A stretch of 49,256 nt of DNA, from positions 1-49,256 of the forward strand of contig NZ_JAMTCT010000033.1 of NCBI RefSeq assembly GCF_024171995.1. The letters are read 5' to 3'. The stretch comes from Promicromonospora umidemergens (GTDB taxonomy: Bacteria > Actinomycetota > Actinomycetes > Actinomycetales > Cellulomonadaceae). The notes beneath the pieces were generated by a model. The model was given only the letters and a program-made list of their open reading frames with translations. It did not search any database and was not told the origin of the DNA. A program made the translations under genes and the position numbers. Below are positions 33,136 through 41,742 of this stretch, piece after piece (the stretch's first letter is position 1; each line of letters begins with the position of its first letter).

Positions 33136-33794
33136 GATAAGCCCTCCCTCTGCTTGGCCCAAGTGAAACTCGTAGCGTACAAGGTCGCACTTGGGGGCCC
33201 TGCCTCGGCGGCCTCGTGGACGAGCACGACACCTGTCTGGCCGACGGCGCAATACCCGAGCGCGGCTCGAGGATGACACCCTCTGCGGCCGATGCGGCTC
33301 CGCTCAGTCCCACGGTTGCCAGCCCGAGCTTCATGATGACGCCCGCTGCACGGCGTGCTGCGCCACCGTGGAAGGCCCACGCTATTCCGGATAATCGCAC
33401 TACGACGATAATCGCACTACGACTCTTTTTTCGCGATCGTCCTTGACCGTACGGGCCGGCCGGATCGCCTACAACGAAAGAAACGGGTGGAATCCTTAGC
33501 CGGTGCTGCGTGCAGGTCTGAGCAGGTCGACGTGGCCGGACCGAGCTGAAATCGACGTAGAGGAGCAAGTCGTTTCGAGCCGCCTGACGGGGCATGTGAC
33601 GTTTGTCGGCCCATCGAGAAGGCGTTGGTTGGAGGGGAAGTGCGCGTAGAAAGTCACGCGCGTCGTGCAGCAGCTCGACCTGGCTGCCCTGAGGCGGCGT
33701 GGGGTTGCGTTGCGGACCTTTCTCTATGCCAGCGTGCGTCTGCGACGAGAACGCGTCCACCGCCGGCGGAAGAGCAGCATCCATCGACGCCTTC
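33136..33794. other. Stretch without an intact gene
   Basis: No supported gene. A minus-strand reading near 33180-33290 (GVVLVHEAAEAG; LYATSFTWAKQREG) and another near 33300-33340 (MKLGLATVGLSGAASAAEG) are protein-like but short and in different frames. The bases at 33395-33432 include a duplicated ATAATCGCACTACGA sequence, a short tandem repeat. Confidence 0.35.
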
Positions 33795-33995
33795 GGGATG
33801 ACGGCGATCGTCGTGCTGCACGACCTGAACCTCGCCGCGCGCTGCTGCGACCGGCTCGTGCTGCTCGACCACGGGGAACGCCGCCGTTACCGGACCGCCG
33901 TCCTCCGTGCTGGCGCCCCAGGTCATCGAGCCGGTCTATGGGATCACCGTCCAACGGATCGAGCACGGCAGGGCGGTACAGCTCTTGTTCGCGAG
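33795..33995 (+). pseudogene. C-terminal remnant of iron-type ABC transporter ATPase
   Basis: GMTAIVVLHDLNLAARCCDR then LVLLDHGE is the switch-histidine (H-loop) region of ABC ATPases of the iron-siderophore/cobalamin import type. After a frame change at about 33905 the usual C-terminal continuation follows: VLAPQVIEPVYGITVQRIEH and VQLLFA. The Walker motifs and about two thirds of the protein are missing, so it is a remnant. No permease or binding-protein genes are nearby. Confidence 0.75.
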
Positions 33996-34072
33996 ACCCG
34001 CGCGGTCACCGACCGGCACAGTTGACCTCCACGGGGCGATGTGCCAGCTGCCGACCTTGGCTGGATCGTGGC

Positions 34073-34285
34073 TCAGCGCCAGGCACGCAACACGTATCCG
34101 GCGACGGCGACGGCTTCGGCGACCTGGACGCGGTCGACCGGCGCTATGGCGCAGAACGCGACCCGCCCGCTCGGAGCGTCGAGTCGCACCCGCCAGACGC
34201 CCGGTACGGCGGAAAGCTCGGCACAGAGCGCGCGCTGGCAGTGCTCGCAACCGCCGGTGCTCACATCGATCTCGACCGTGCCCAC
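34073..34285 (-). CDS. HMA-like heavy-metal-binding protein
   Basis: A 70-residue protein with the ferredoxin-like heavy-metal-associated fold: VGTVEIDVSTGGCEHCQRAL (metal-binding GGCEHC, Cys13 and Cys16), AELSAVPGVWRVRLDAPSGR and a final helix AEAVAVAGYVL. It could be a Cu(I) chaperone. The loop GGCEHC differs from the usual GMTCxxC. GTG 34285 follows a GGAGGCGAGG-rich stretch. It is divergent from the DUF5134 gene; such pairs often accompany copper or zinc handling. Confidence 0.75.
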   Translation of the reverse strand: MGTVEIDVSTGGCEHCQRALCAELSAVPGVWRVRLDAPSGRVAFCAIAPVDRVQVAEAVAVAGYVLRAWR

Positions 34286-34325
34286 CGGACCACCTCGCCT
34301 CCGTCCCAAGAACAGTACGGCATCT

Positions 34326-34341
34326 CTACATGATGTGGTAG
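34326..34341. promoter_or_regulatory. Imperfect dyad between divergent genes
   Basis: CTACATGATGTGGTAG is an imperfect palindrome in the 125-bp divergent region between the HMA and DUF5134 genes. Its ACA-n3-TGT core resembles operators of BlaI/CopY-type repressors, but no such repressor gene is in the window. Confidence 0.35.
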
Positions 34342-34410
34342 CGTCGGCGGCGATTCGATCTGTGTTGTCACTGCATATGGCAAAAACTTGTCGAGAACGC
34401 GGGGGCGCCG

Positions 34411-35058
34411 GTGACGTCGGACGCAGCGGTCCAGTGGGCGATGACAACCCTCTTCGGCCTCTTGAGCGCACATTCCCTGTGGTGCCTCGCGACCGCCCGG
34501 CGAATCTTCTCAGCGGTGGGGTATCTGCTGCACCTGGGCATGAACGCGATCATGGTCGCCATGGTGTGGCCGTGGTGGGCCTACCTGCCGACACTGCCGC
34601 AGCTTGCGTTGTTCGTCCTGGCCGCGGCGTTCTTCGCTGCCGTCGCGGGGTGGCGCGCGGCCGACGCACGACCGCGCGGGCTCGCGTCCAGCGTCCCCCG
34701 CACGGGCCATCACGAGAGCGCATGGGCACAGGCGGTACATGCGGTGATGATGCTGGCGATGGTGTGGGCCGTGGCGATCATGAGCCTTGCCCTTGCCTCC
34801 CCAGCCGCAGCCCTGGGACCGGTGGGACACCAGGGCCCTCACGCCGTCGCGCACGCGCCGACTGGACTATGGGCCATGGTCAGCGGCGTTCTGCTGGTCG
34901 TGACGCTCGTCGCCGGCGGGATCAGTTTCCTGTTCGCCCTTTCACGGCACGTGCGCGTGCGTGGCTTCGTCTGTGACCGCGTCGGCTCCGACCTGCTGGC
35001 GGGCGCTGCCATGAGCCTCGGGATGGCCGCGATGTGCGCCACCATGCTCGCGGGCTGA
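34411..35058 (+). CDS. DUF5134 family membrane protein
   Basis: A 215-residue protein with six predicted helices. Histidine-containing helices are conserved in this actinobacterial family: LLSAHSLWCLATARRIFSAV, LLHLGMNAIMVAMVWPWW, and QAVHAVMMLAMVWAVAIMSL, and the last helix ends in a MAAMCATM motif. The Met/His content suggests metal (copper) binding, in line with the divergent HMA gene. The start is GTG 34411. Confidence 0.82.
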   Translation: MTSDAAVQWAMTTLFGLLSAHSLWCLATARRIFSAVGYLLHLGMNAIMVAMVWPWWAYLPTLPQLALFVLAAAFFAAVAGWRAADARPRGLASSVPRTGHHESAWAQAVHAVMMLAMVWAVAIMSLALASPAAALGPVGHQGPHAVAHAPTGLWAMVSGVLLVVTLVAGGISFLFALSRHVRVRGFVCDRVGSDLLAGAAMSLGMAAMCATMLAG

Positions 35059-35296
35059 TCGGCCGACCCGTCCGCGCCCCGCGCCTGTGCTAGCGCCGTC
35101 CGAGCACGTCGGCAGACCGGGTCGCTACCCCCAGGAAGGTCCGCTTCCGGTCGCGTCCTCGTGGTCCCAGAGGATGCGCATGACGTCTGCCTCGAGCTGT
35201 CCACGTGCGCGAGTCCTGCCTGACATGTTGCCCTCCTGGCAGGACCATAGCGCGGAGGTGGCCGCCCACTGGCTCATGGACCGCCACCTCCGCCGT

Positions 35297-35314
35297 CGTC
35301 CGGAATGCCGGACG
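35297..35314. terminator. Terminator-like hairpin
   Basis: CGTCCGG, loop AATG, CCGGACG: a perfect 7-bp stem 16 bases after the stop of the minus-strand gene at 35330-35551, between convergent genes. Confidence 0.55.
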
Positions 35315-35329
35315 GAGCAGCCCCGGTCG

Positions 35330-35551
35330 TCAGGCCGGCTGGAGCGCCGTCACGTCCAGCGCTCCGCTGCGGGCCTGCTCTACGAGGTCCGCGAGCTGGT
35401 CGTGGCTCATCTGGATCCGCTGCCCGAAGTCGTCAGTGATCACGATCTGCTTCTCGGGCTCCGCGGTCGGGTCGACGAACAGTTCCGGGCAACCGCAGTC
35501 GCACTGGCCGCAGAACGTCGCCACATGAAGTAGCTGAGGGTTATCGCTCAT
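35330..35551 (-). CDS. Small cysteine-rich protein of unknown function
   Basis: A 73-residue acidic protein with the motif CGQCDCGCPELFVD near the N-terminus (four cysteines, a probable metal site) and an amphipathic C-terminal helix (MSHDQLADLVEQARSG). I recognise it as a recurring hypothetical protein of actinobacteria, without a known function. ATG 35551 has a strong AAGGAGA site. An AT-rich inverted repeat lies 67-91 bases upstream. Confidence 0.75.
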   Translation of the reverse strand: MSDNPQLLHVATFCGQCDCGCPELFVDPTAEPEKQIVITDDFGQRIQMSHDQLADLVEQARSGALDVTALQPA

Positions 35552-35617
35552 AGCTGTCTCCTTGGACTGGAACGGACTGGTCTCGGGCTCGTGCTGTGCC
35601 CTCTACGAGGGTCACGT

Positions 35618-35642
35618 ATATCTCTACAACAAGTCAAGATAT
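35618..35642. promoter_or_regulatory. AT-rich inverted repeat, possible operator
   Basis: ATATCT at 35618-35623 and AGATAT at 35637-35642 form a dyad with a 13-bp spacer. Such low-GC sequence stands out here and lies upstream of the small cysteine-rich gene, where an ArsR-type or similar repressor could bind. Confidence 0.35.
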
Positions 35643-35740
35643 CGACGGTGGCAGTGTTGTGGCCCGGCCGGCAAGGCACGCGCGAACGCGCCCGCCCCGG
35701 TTTGACGACGCCGTGTGAAACGCAGGGCACATCCGGTGCC

Positions 35741-35870
35741 GTGCTCGCAGCCCGCCTCAAGGCGGCTGCCGCGGTGCGCAGCCGGTCAGCCCGTGCCGCA
35801 CTGCGTTCCTCGAACGAGCTGACCGCGCTCCTGGCCGGCCCCCAGCTCGGCATCACCGTCGTAAGCATCA
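35741..35870 (+). pseudogene. Possible fragment of HlyC/CorC (CNNM) protein
   Basis: LAARLKAAAAVRSRSARAAL then NELTALLAGPQLGITVVS resembles the first membrane region of CNNM-type transporters, where LLAGxQLGIT is typical. Only about 43 residues match, and the rest of the reading is not membrane-like. Low confidence. Confidence 0.35.
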
Positions 35871-35875
35871 CGCGG

Positions 35876-36539
35876 TACGCGCGTGCCCGGTACAACGCTC
35901 TCGGCGATCTGCGTCATGCGCGGGCTGGAATGCGCGGGGCCGGTATGTCCGTGCCGATGCTTCCGGACTCGCTCGTGAGCGGGATCCAATCTGTGGGCGG
36001 GGATCCCGCCGGAGACGTCTGACCGTGGCCACGACGGAGTCGTGCGAGACGAAAGCCGGCACGCGGTACATGCGTGGTTCCGCGACCCGGCAACACCAGG
36101 TCGACGCACGGCGCCCCCGTAGCGCTCGCGCTTTCCCGGCCAGGCGCGCCGCTTTCCGTCGGTACGGACGCACGACAAGCTCTCGAAAATGCTTGATGTC
36201 GAAGTCTCACCGGAGGTTTCAGCAGACCCAGAGCGCACCGTACGGGGCAATGCACGCCTTAAAAAAGCTCGCCAGACACTTCAGCGGCTACCCGACCGCA
36301 ACTGAGGCAGGATGGCCGCAACTCGGCGTAAGCGCTGATGCGTTTCGCATGTCGAGAACCGAGACGGACCCTGGCTGGTAGAGCCGCTGCGAGCAGACCG
36401 GCGAGTCGTGCCAATGCGAGAGCTCAGCTGCCTCGAGGAGAGTTGACCAACGCGATCGTGCTCCACCAACCGGATGCGAAGTACTTCTCCGTGTGACTTA
36501 TGGTGGTGACGGCCGTCCGGCCAGGTCGAGCCCGTGTGG
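35876..36539. other. Stretch without an intact gene
   Basis: No gene was recognised on either strand. Composition is less GC-rich than the neighbours in places (for example near 36170-36270). Confidence 0.4.
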
Positions 36540-38033
36540 TCAGAGCCTCGGGGGGATTTCCGCGACTCCCGTATCCAGACGTCGCTGGACGTCTAGATTT
36601 GCCTCGCTGTTCGCCTCGCTGCGCCGCCGATGGGTCGTGGCCGGGCGACGCCGAGGAATGAAAGTGGCGATGACCAGGGCGAGCAGCGCCGCCGACGCGC
36701 CGATCAGCAGGATGACGGTGAATGCGGTCCGGTCTGGGACGACATGCCCGCTCACCGTCGTGGTCATGGTGGACAGGAGCACCCCGGTCACCGCGCTGGC
36801 GCTTGATGTGCCCAATGACCGGCAGAGGTTGTTCAGGCTGTTGGCCGCTGCGGTCTGGCTGACGGGGACCGCGCTCATGATGAGCGAGGGCATCGCGCCG
36901 TAGGCGAGCCCGATGCCGCATCCGACGAGGGCGGAGCAGATGAGCAGCTGCCAGAGTTCGGTGTGCCACAGAGTCGCGAAGACGTAGCTGCACACGACAA
37001 CCGCGGCACCAGCCATGAGCGTCGTCCGCGGTCCGGAACGGACGGTCATCAAGGCCGACACCGGCGACATGGCGATCATGCACACTCCGCCCGGGGCTTG
37101 CAGGAGGCCGGCGACGAGCATCGACTCGCCGAACCCGTACCCCGCCGCCGTGGGCATCTGCAGGAGGTAGGTGAATACCAACGAGCTGATCAGCATGGAG
37201 AAGCCGAAGAACAGCGAGGCGGTGTTAGTGAGCAAAACCTGCGGCCGACGACTCACCCTCAGGTCGATCAGCGGCTGCGCGGTGCGCAGTTCCCACGCGC
37301 CGAACAGCGCCAGCAGCGCGGCCGCGCCTGCGAACGATCCGAGGGTGACGCCGCCGGTCCACCCCCAGGTTCCGCCCATGGAGACCGCGAAGAACAGGCA
37401 GACCAGCCCGCTGGACAACAGCAGCGCCCCCAGCGGATCGAACCGCCCGCCCGGTGGGCGCGACCTACCGGGTACGACGAGCAGGACGAGAACACCCGCC
37501 ACGGCGGCGAGCCCGCCGGCTGTCCAGAACAGAACCCGCCAATCGGTGTACTGCGCGAGCAACGCCGACAGCGGGATTCCCAGCGAGGCCCCGAGGCCGA
37601 GCGACGTGCTCATCACCGCTGTCGCGGAGGCCAGCCGGTGCGGGGGCAGGTGTTCGCGAAGCAGGCTGATGCCCAGCGACACCACACCCGCGGCGGTGCC
37701 CTGCAGGGCGCGACCGGCGACGAACCAGCCCAGCGAGGCGCTGAGCGCCGTCACCGCGGAACCCGCGACCAGCAACGCGAGACAGGCCAGCAGAAGGCGC
37801 CGCTTGCCCCACAGGTCGGCGAGCCGACCGACGATCGGGATCGACACCGCCCCCGCGATCAACGTGGCCGTCACGGCCCACGACGCGTTGCCAGGGGTGG
37901 TGTGCAGCAGCGCCGGCAGACGCGGCAGCAAGGGGATGACGAAGGCCTGTTGCAACGACACCGTGATCCCTGCGAGGGCGAGGACGGCGATGAGCATCCT
38001 CGAGGGAGATGTCACAGGCTCCGGCTGGTTCAT
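36540..38033 (-). CDS. MFS drug-efflux-type transporter
   Basis: A 497-residue protein with 14 predicted membrane helices, the number of the DHA2 (EmrB/QacA) proton-drug antiporters. The motif GRLADLWGKRRLLL after helix 2 is the major-facilitator signature, and AGRALQGTAAGVVSLGISLL with LGLGASLGIPLSALL covers helices 4-5. The substrate is unknown. ATG 38033 follows CGGAG, three bases after the DUF3159 stop, so it is probably cotranscribed with that gene. It could export a product or toxin handled by the P450 system upstream. Confidence 0.93.
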   Translation of the reverse strand: MNQPEPVTSPSRMLIAVLALAGITVSLQQAFVIPLLPRLPALLHTTPGNASWAVTATLIAGAVSIPIVGRLADLWGKRRLLLACLALLVAGSAVTALSASLGWFVAGRALQGTAAGVVSLGISLLREHLPPHRLASATAVMSTSLGLGASLGIPLSALLAQYTDWRVLFWTAGGLAAVAGVLVLLVVPGRSRPPGGRFDPLGALLLSSGLVCLFFAVSMGGTWGWTGGVTLGSFAGAAALLALFGAWELRTAQPLIDLRVSRRPQVLLTNTASLFFGFSMLISSLVFTYLLQMPTAAGYGFGESMLVAGLLQAPGGVCMIAMSPVSALMTVRSGPRTTLMAGAAVVVCSYVFATLWHTELWQLLICSALVGCGIGLAYGAMPSLIMSAVPVSQTAAANSLNNLCRSLGTSSASAVTGVLLSTMTTTVSGHVVPDRTAFTVILLIGASAALLALVIATFIPRRRPATTHRRRSEANSEANLDVQRRLDTGVAEIPPRL

Positions 38034-38036
38034 GGG

Positions 38037-38765
38037 TCACTCCGCCGGCTTGTGACCGGTGTCCCCGATGCCCTCGTCGGTGTCCGCCTCCTTCGGGGCA
38101 AGCTGCTTGCTGCTGCGCCGGAAGGCCCACACGATGACGAGCACGACGAGTGCCGACAGCGGTGTACCCATCGCGATGCGGGCGACACCGAGTGCGCTGG
38201 TGTTGTCGGCGATGTACAGCGACAGCTGGACGGCAAACCGGGCGCCGAGCACGCAAGCGGCGGCAAGGGTGGCGACGGCGTGGGCACGAAGGACCCTACG
38301 ATCGGTCCACCACCTGTACTTGCGGCCGTGCACGAAGTTCCAGATGACCCCGGTGGCTGGCCGGCGGACCAGCACTGAGCCAAGGGTGATCACGAAGCCC
38401 GCCAGGTAGGCACCGATCCCCAGCGCGAAGTAGTTCTTCGCCGACCCGGTCAGTGCCACGATCCCCGCGGCAATCACGACGCCGACCAGGCTGCCGACAG
38501 CCGAGGTCCAGCGTTCACCGCGCAGGAGTCGGAACACCATCAACACCGCCCCCGCCAGCAGGGCAACGGTGATCGTCATCGCCAACGAGAGGAAGAGGTT
38601 CGCGGTGACGAACACGACGACGGGGACAGCGGAGTAGACGAAGCCCTTTCGCCCACCCATGCGGGCGACCATCGCATCGGCCCGGGCGGGACCCGCGTCA
38701 GAGGGTGACGCCGGGACAGTCATGTGGTCGTCGCCCGTCGGGTCCTGTTGCTGCAGCTTGGCCAT
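38037..38765 (-). CDS. DUF3159 family membrane protein
   Basis: A 242-residue protein with six predicted helices. GGRKGFVYSAVPVVVFVTAN, the loop FRLLRGERWTSAVGSLVGV and VIWNFVHGRKYRWWTDRR are typical of the actinobacterial DUF3159 family. The function is unknown. ATG 38765 has an AAGGACG site. It lies between the ferredoxin reductase and the MFS gene on the same strand. Confidence 0.88.
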   Translation of the reverse strand: MAKLQQQDPTGDDHMTVPASPSDAGPARADAMVARMGGRKGFVYSAVPVVVFVTANLFLSLAMTITVALLAGAVLMVFRLLRGERWTSAVGSLVGVVIAAGIVALTGSAKNYFALGIGAYLAGFVITLGSVLVRRPATGVIWNFVHGRKYRWWTDRRVLRAHAVATLAAACVLGARFAVQLSLYIADNTSALGVARIAMGTPLSALVVLVIVWAFRRSSKQLAPKEADTDEGIGDTGHKPAE

Positions 38766-38814
38766 GGTCGATTCGTCCTTTCCGGCGGTGTGCCGGCGTT
38801 GGCAGGGCAGAAGG

Positions 38815-40068
38815 TCAGGAAGTGGTGGCGGCGGAGCGCGTGGGCGCCGACGTCCGGGCGAACGCGATGGCTTCGTCGAAGCGGGCGCGTTGGGCGATGA
38901 GTCGGCGGTACTTCATGACGTAGCGCTGCCCGTTCAGGGTCAGCACCCCGGTCAGCCGGTCACCCTCGCGATACAGCGCGACGAAATGGTCATCGGCCGG
39001 GTCGCCTGAGACGATCTCGCAGCCGTCGTTGCCGGCGACACCGGCGAACTGGATGCGCGAGCCGTACCAGTCCGACCAGAAGTACGGAACCGTCGCGTAG
39101 AACTGGGCAGCTGCTGGTGACACTGCGTTGCGCGCGGCCTGCGCCCCCTGCTCGGCAGCGGCGGACCAGTGCTCCACCCGCATCGAGCGGTCGAACAGGA
39201 CGTTGTGCCAGCGGGCGACGTCCCCCGCGGCGTAGATACCGGGGGCACCGGCACGGAGGAACGCGTCGCAGACCACGCCGTCGTCGACGGGCAGTCCGCT
39301 GTCGGCGAGCCAATCGGTGCGGGGCACTGCTCCGATCCCGACGACGACCAGGTCGGCGTCGATCACGGTGCCGTCGGTGAGACGGACGCCCTCGACCCGG
39401 TCGGTGCCCTGCACGGCGGCTACGGTCTGTCCGCAGCGCAGGGCAGTGCCGTTACGGGTGTGCAGCAACGCCAGCGCGGTACCGAGGTCGGGCCCGACGG
39501 ATCGGGTCAGGGGGGTCGGCAGCGCCTCCACGACCGTGGTCGGCAAGCCGCGCTTGCGCGCGGCAGAGGCGACCTCGGACCCGATGAACCCGGCCCCCAC
39601 AACGACGGTGCGAGCGCCTTCGTCCAGGGCGCGGCGAACCGAGCGCGCATCGTCGAGCGTGCGCAGGACGTGCACACCCGCCAAGCCCTCGGTGCCCGGC
39701 AGACCGCGGGCCACGGCGCCGGTGGCGACAACCAGCGCGTCGTAGGCCACCTCTTCACCGCCGATGTGCACGACCTGGGCGTGCGGATCGAGTCCGGTGG
39801 CCGGGGTGTGGAGCAGGAGCTGCACTCCTAGGTCGTCAACGAGCTCGGTGCGGCTGCGAAATGTCACCGGGTCGGTCGGCGCTCCAGGGGCCAGCAGATC
39901 CTTGGACAGCGGCGGCCGGTCGTAGGGGAGGTGGGGCTCGTCGCCGATCAGGGTGATACGGCCTGCGAATCCGACCTTGCGGGCGGCTTCGACCGCCCGC
40001 AGACCGGCAAGTGAGGCGCCGACGACGACGAGCGAGCTGGGCCCGGTGCGGACCGTCGCTGCGCTCAC
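38815..40068 (-). CDS. FAD-dependent ferredoxin reductase
   Basis: A 417-residue NAD(P)H-dependent flavoprotein of the putidaredoxin/rubredoxin reductase type. FAD-binding: VVVGASLAGLRAVEAARKVG then YDRPPLSKDLL. NAD-binding: VVGAGFIGSEVASAARKRGL. The GIYAAGDVARW motif binds the flavin ribityl chain. The C-terminal domain starts near FWSDWYGSRIQFAG. It reduces the small ferredoxin encoded directly upstream, with which it overlaps by four bases, so electrons flow NAD(P)H, FAD, ferredoxin, P450. Confidence 0.94.
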   Translation of the reverse strand: MSAATVRTGPSSLVVVGASLAGLRAVEAARKVGFAGRITLIGDEPHLPYDRPPLSKDLLAPGAPTDPVTFRSRTELVDDLGVQLLLHTPATGLDPHAQVVHIGGEEVAYDALVVATGAVARGLPGTEGLAGVHVLRTLDDARSVRRALDEGARTVVVGAGFIGSEVASAARKRGLPTTVVEALPTPLTRSVGPDLGTALALLHTRNGTALRCGQTVAAVQGTDRVEGVRLTDGTVIDADLVVVGIGAVPRTDWLADSGLPVDDGVVCDAFLRAGAPGIYAAGDVARWHNVLFDRSMRVEHWSAAAEQGAQAARNAVSPAAAQFYATVPYFWSDWYGSRIQFAGVAGNDGCEIVSGDPADDHFVALYREGDRLTGVLTLNGQRYVMKYRRLIAQRARFDEAIAFARTSAPTRSAATTS

Positions 40069-40256
40069 GACTGCAGCCTCAGGGCCATGGTGGGGCAGCC
40101 CTCGACGGCCTCGGTCACTTCGTTCTGGGCGTCTTCGGGTACCTCGGCCGACAGCACGACCAGCTCACCGTTGTCGTCCACCTCGAAGATGGTGGGTGCG
40201 AGGGCCTCGCAGATTCCGATACCCGTGCACTTGGCCCGGTCCATGACGATTTTCAT
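40065..40256 (-). CDS. [3Fe-4S]-type ferredoxin for P450
   Basis: A 63-residue ferredoxin with three conserved cysteines: Cys10 and Cys16 in CTGIGICEALAP and Cys54 in EGCPTMAL. The position between the first two (Gly13, where four-iron ferredoxins have Cys) fits a [3Fe-4S] cluster, as in other actinobacterial P450 ferredoxins. It overlaps both the P450 and reductase genes by four bases. Confidence 0.93.
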   Translation of the reverse strand: MKIVMDRAKCTGIGICEALAPTIFEVDDNGELVVLSAEVPEDAQNEVTEAVEGCPTMALRLQS

Positions 40257-41456
40257 CGGACGGCGGCTCCCTCGTTCGCGGAACCCAGGCGGACATGCAT
40301 GGTCCGGACGCCGGGCACCATGGTCGAGCGCATCCGCAGCACCTCGCCGGTGAGCTCGACACGGTCGAAGCGGGCGAGGAACTCCTCGAAGAACACCCGA
40401 GCCTCGAGCCGGGCCAGCGACAGGCCCAGGCAGGCGTGCTCGCCGGTACCGAACGCCAGGTGCGGGTTGGGCCGGCGGGTGATGTCGAACTGCTCGGCGG
40501 TGTCGCCGAAGACCTCCTCGTCACGGTTGGCTGCGCCGTAGAGCAGCACGACCGCTTGCCCCTTCTTGATGGTCTTGCCGCGAAGGTCGACGTCCTCGGT
40601 GGCCCAGCGGGTCATGTGCGTGACCGGGGAGACGTAACGCAGCATCTCCTCGATCGCGGTGGGGATCAGGCTCGGGTCGTGAACGAGCATCCGCAGCTGC
40701 TCAGGGTGATTGATGAGGGCGACGGTGCCTAGCGCGATCAGGTTGCGTGTGGTCTCGTTGCCGGCGACGAGCAGCAGGTGCAGGAACGACATGAGCTCGT
40801 CGTGCGACAGGCTCTCGCCCTCGACCTCGGCGTCCATCAGGATCGAGATCAGGTCGTTGGTGCGGTTCTGCTCGCGCAGGTCGATCAACTGGCGGAAGTA
40901 GGCGGTCAGAGCCCCGAACGCCTCCTGCGAGGACAACTTGACGTCGGGGTCGGCCGAGCCGACAGAGGCATCGGACCAGGCGCGGAACTGTTCCCAGTCC
41001 TCGGCCGGTGCCCCGAGCAGGTCCGCGATGATTCGGACCGGGATCTTGGCGACGATCCCCTCGGCGTACTCCAGCTCAATGCCCGGCTTCGCGGAGTCCA
41101 GCACACTGCGCACGATCGCGCGGACGTCGGGCTCCATCGCGCTGATGTGTTTCGGCGTGAAGCCCTTCGAGATCAGCTGGCGCAGTGCCTTGTGCCGCGG
41201 TGGATCGGTCGTGATCAGCATCGGGCGCGGGCTGACCGTCCGAGGCTTGCCGTCGGGCATCAATACCCCCTTCGCCGACGAGAACAGGTGCGGCCGCGAG
41301 CCGATGGAACTTGATGTCCGCGTACCGCGTGATGCCCCAAAATCCGCCGTGGGCGCTGGTCCAGTGCACCGGAGCGTTGTGGCGCAGGTCCCGGTAGGCC
41401 GGCGCGGGATCGCCGATGTAAAAGTCCGGCAGGTGTAGCGGATAGTGCGGTTCCAT
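40253..41456 (-). pseudogene. Cytochrome P450 with a one-base frameshift
   Basis: A P450 of about 400 residues. The heme loop FGTGEHACLGLSLA with the Cys ligand, the I-helix motif AGNETTRN, the K-helix EEMLRYVSP and the ferredoxin/heme-contact region all lie in one long frame. The first 50 residues (MEPHYPLHLPDFYIGDPAPA to GITRYADIKF) lie in another frame. Removing one base of the GG at 41306-41307 joins them as IKFIGSRPHLF, and the total length 1204 is one more than a multiple of three. So the gene is either a recent pseudogene or carries a sequencing error. ATG 41456 has GGGGAG upstream. It heads the operon with ferredoxin and reductase. Confidence 0.92.
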
Positions 41457-41567
41457 GTGCGCTCCCCTTCGTGGTGGTGTGGGTGGCGATGTGCCCTGGC
41501 ACGGTCGTCAAGGGCTCCGCCCACAGACGTGATACGAGGCACGGTACATATAAACTATGAGGCCGTC

Positions 41568-41575
41568 TACACGTA
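41568..41575. promoter_or_regulatory. Possible MarR operator half-site copy 1 (TACACGTA)
   Basis: TACACGTA with AT-rich surroundings (GTCTACACGTATATT) in the divergent region between P450 and MarR genes. A second copy lies exactly 90 bp to the right. Confidence 0.4.
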
Positions 41576-41657
41576 TATTTGCTGCGGTCCGATGCCGCGA
41601 CCCAAGTCGGCCGAGCGCCAGGAGAGAGGGCTTGCGTACCTTGCTTAGGAAGCGGTG

Positions 41658-41665
41658 TACACGTA
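41658..41665. promoter_or_regulatory. Possible MarR operator half-site copy 2 (TACACGTA)
   Basis: Second TACACGTA (in GGTGTACACGTAAGTTC), 85 bp upstream of the MarR start. GTGTAC next to it makes a short dyad. Confidence 0.4.
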
Positions 41666-41742
41666 AGTTCGCATCAGAACGGCGGAACGTGGACCGCATG
41701 CCCCTTACTCATCAGCTCGACGATTGGACGCGGTGACGTCAG

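Noticed and set aside
35591-36022. Full 143-codon plus-strand frame
   Set aside because: Only a 43-residue stretch looks like a CNNM protein; the N-terminus crosses the AT-rich operator-like region, so the whole frame is not a gene.
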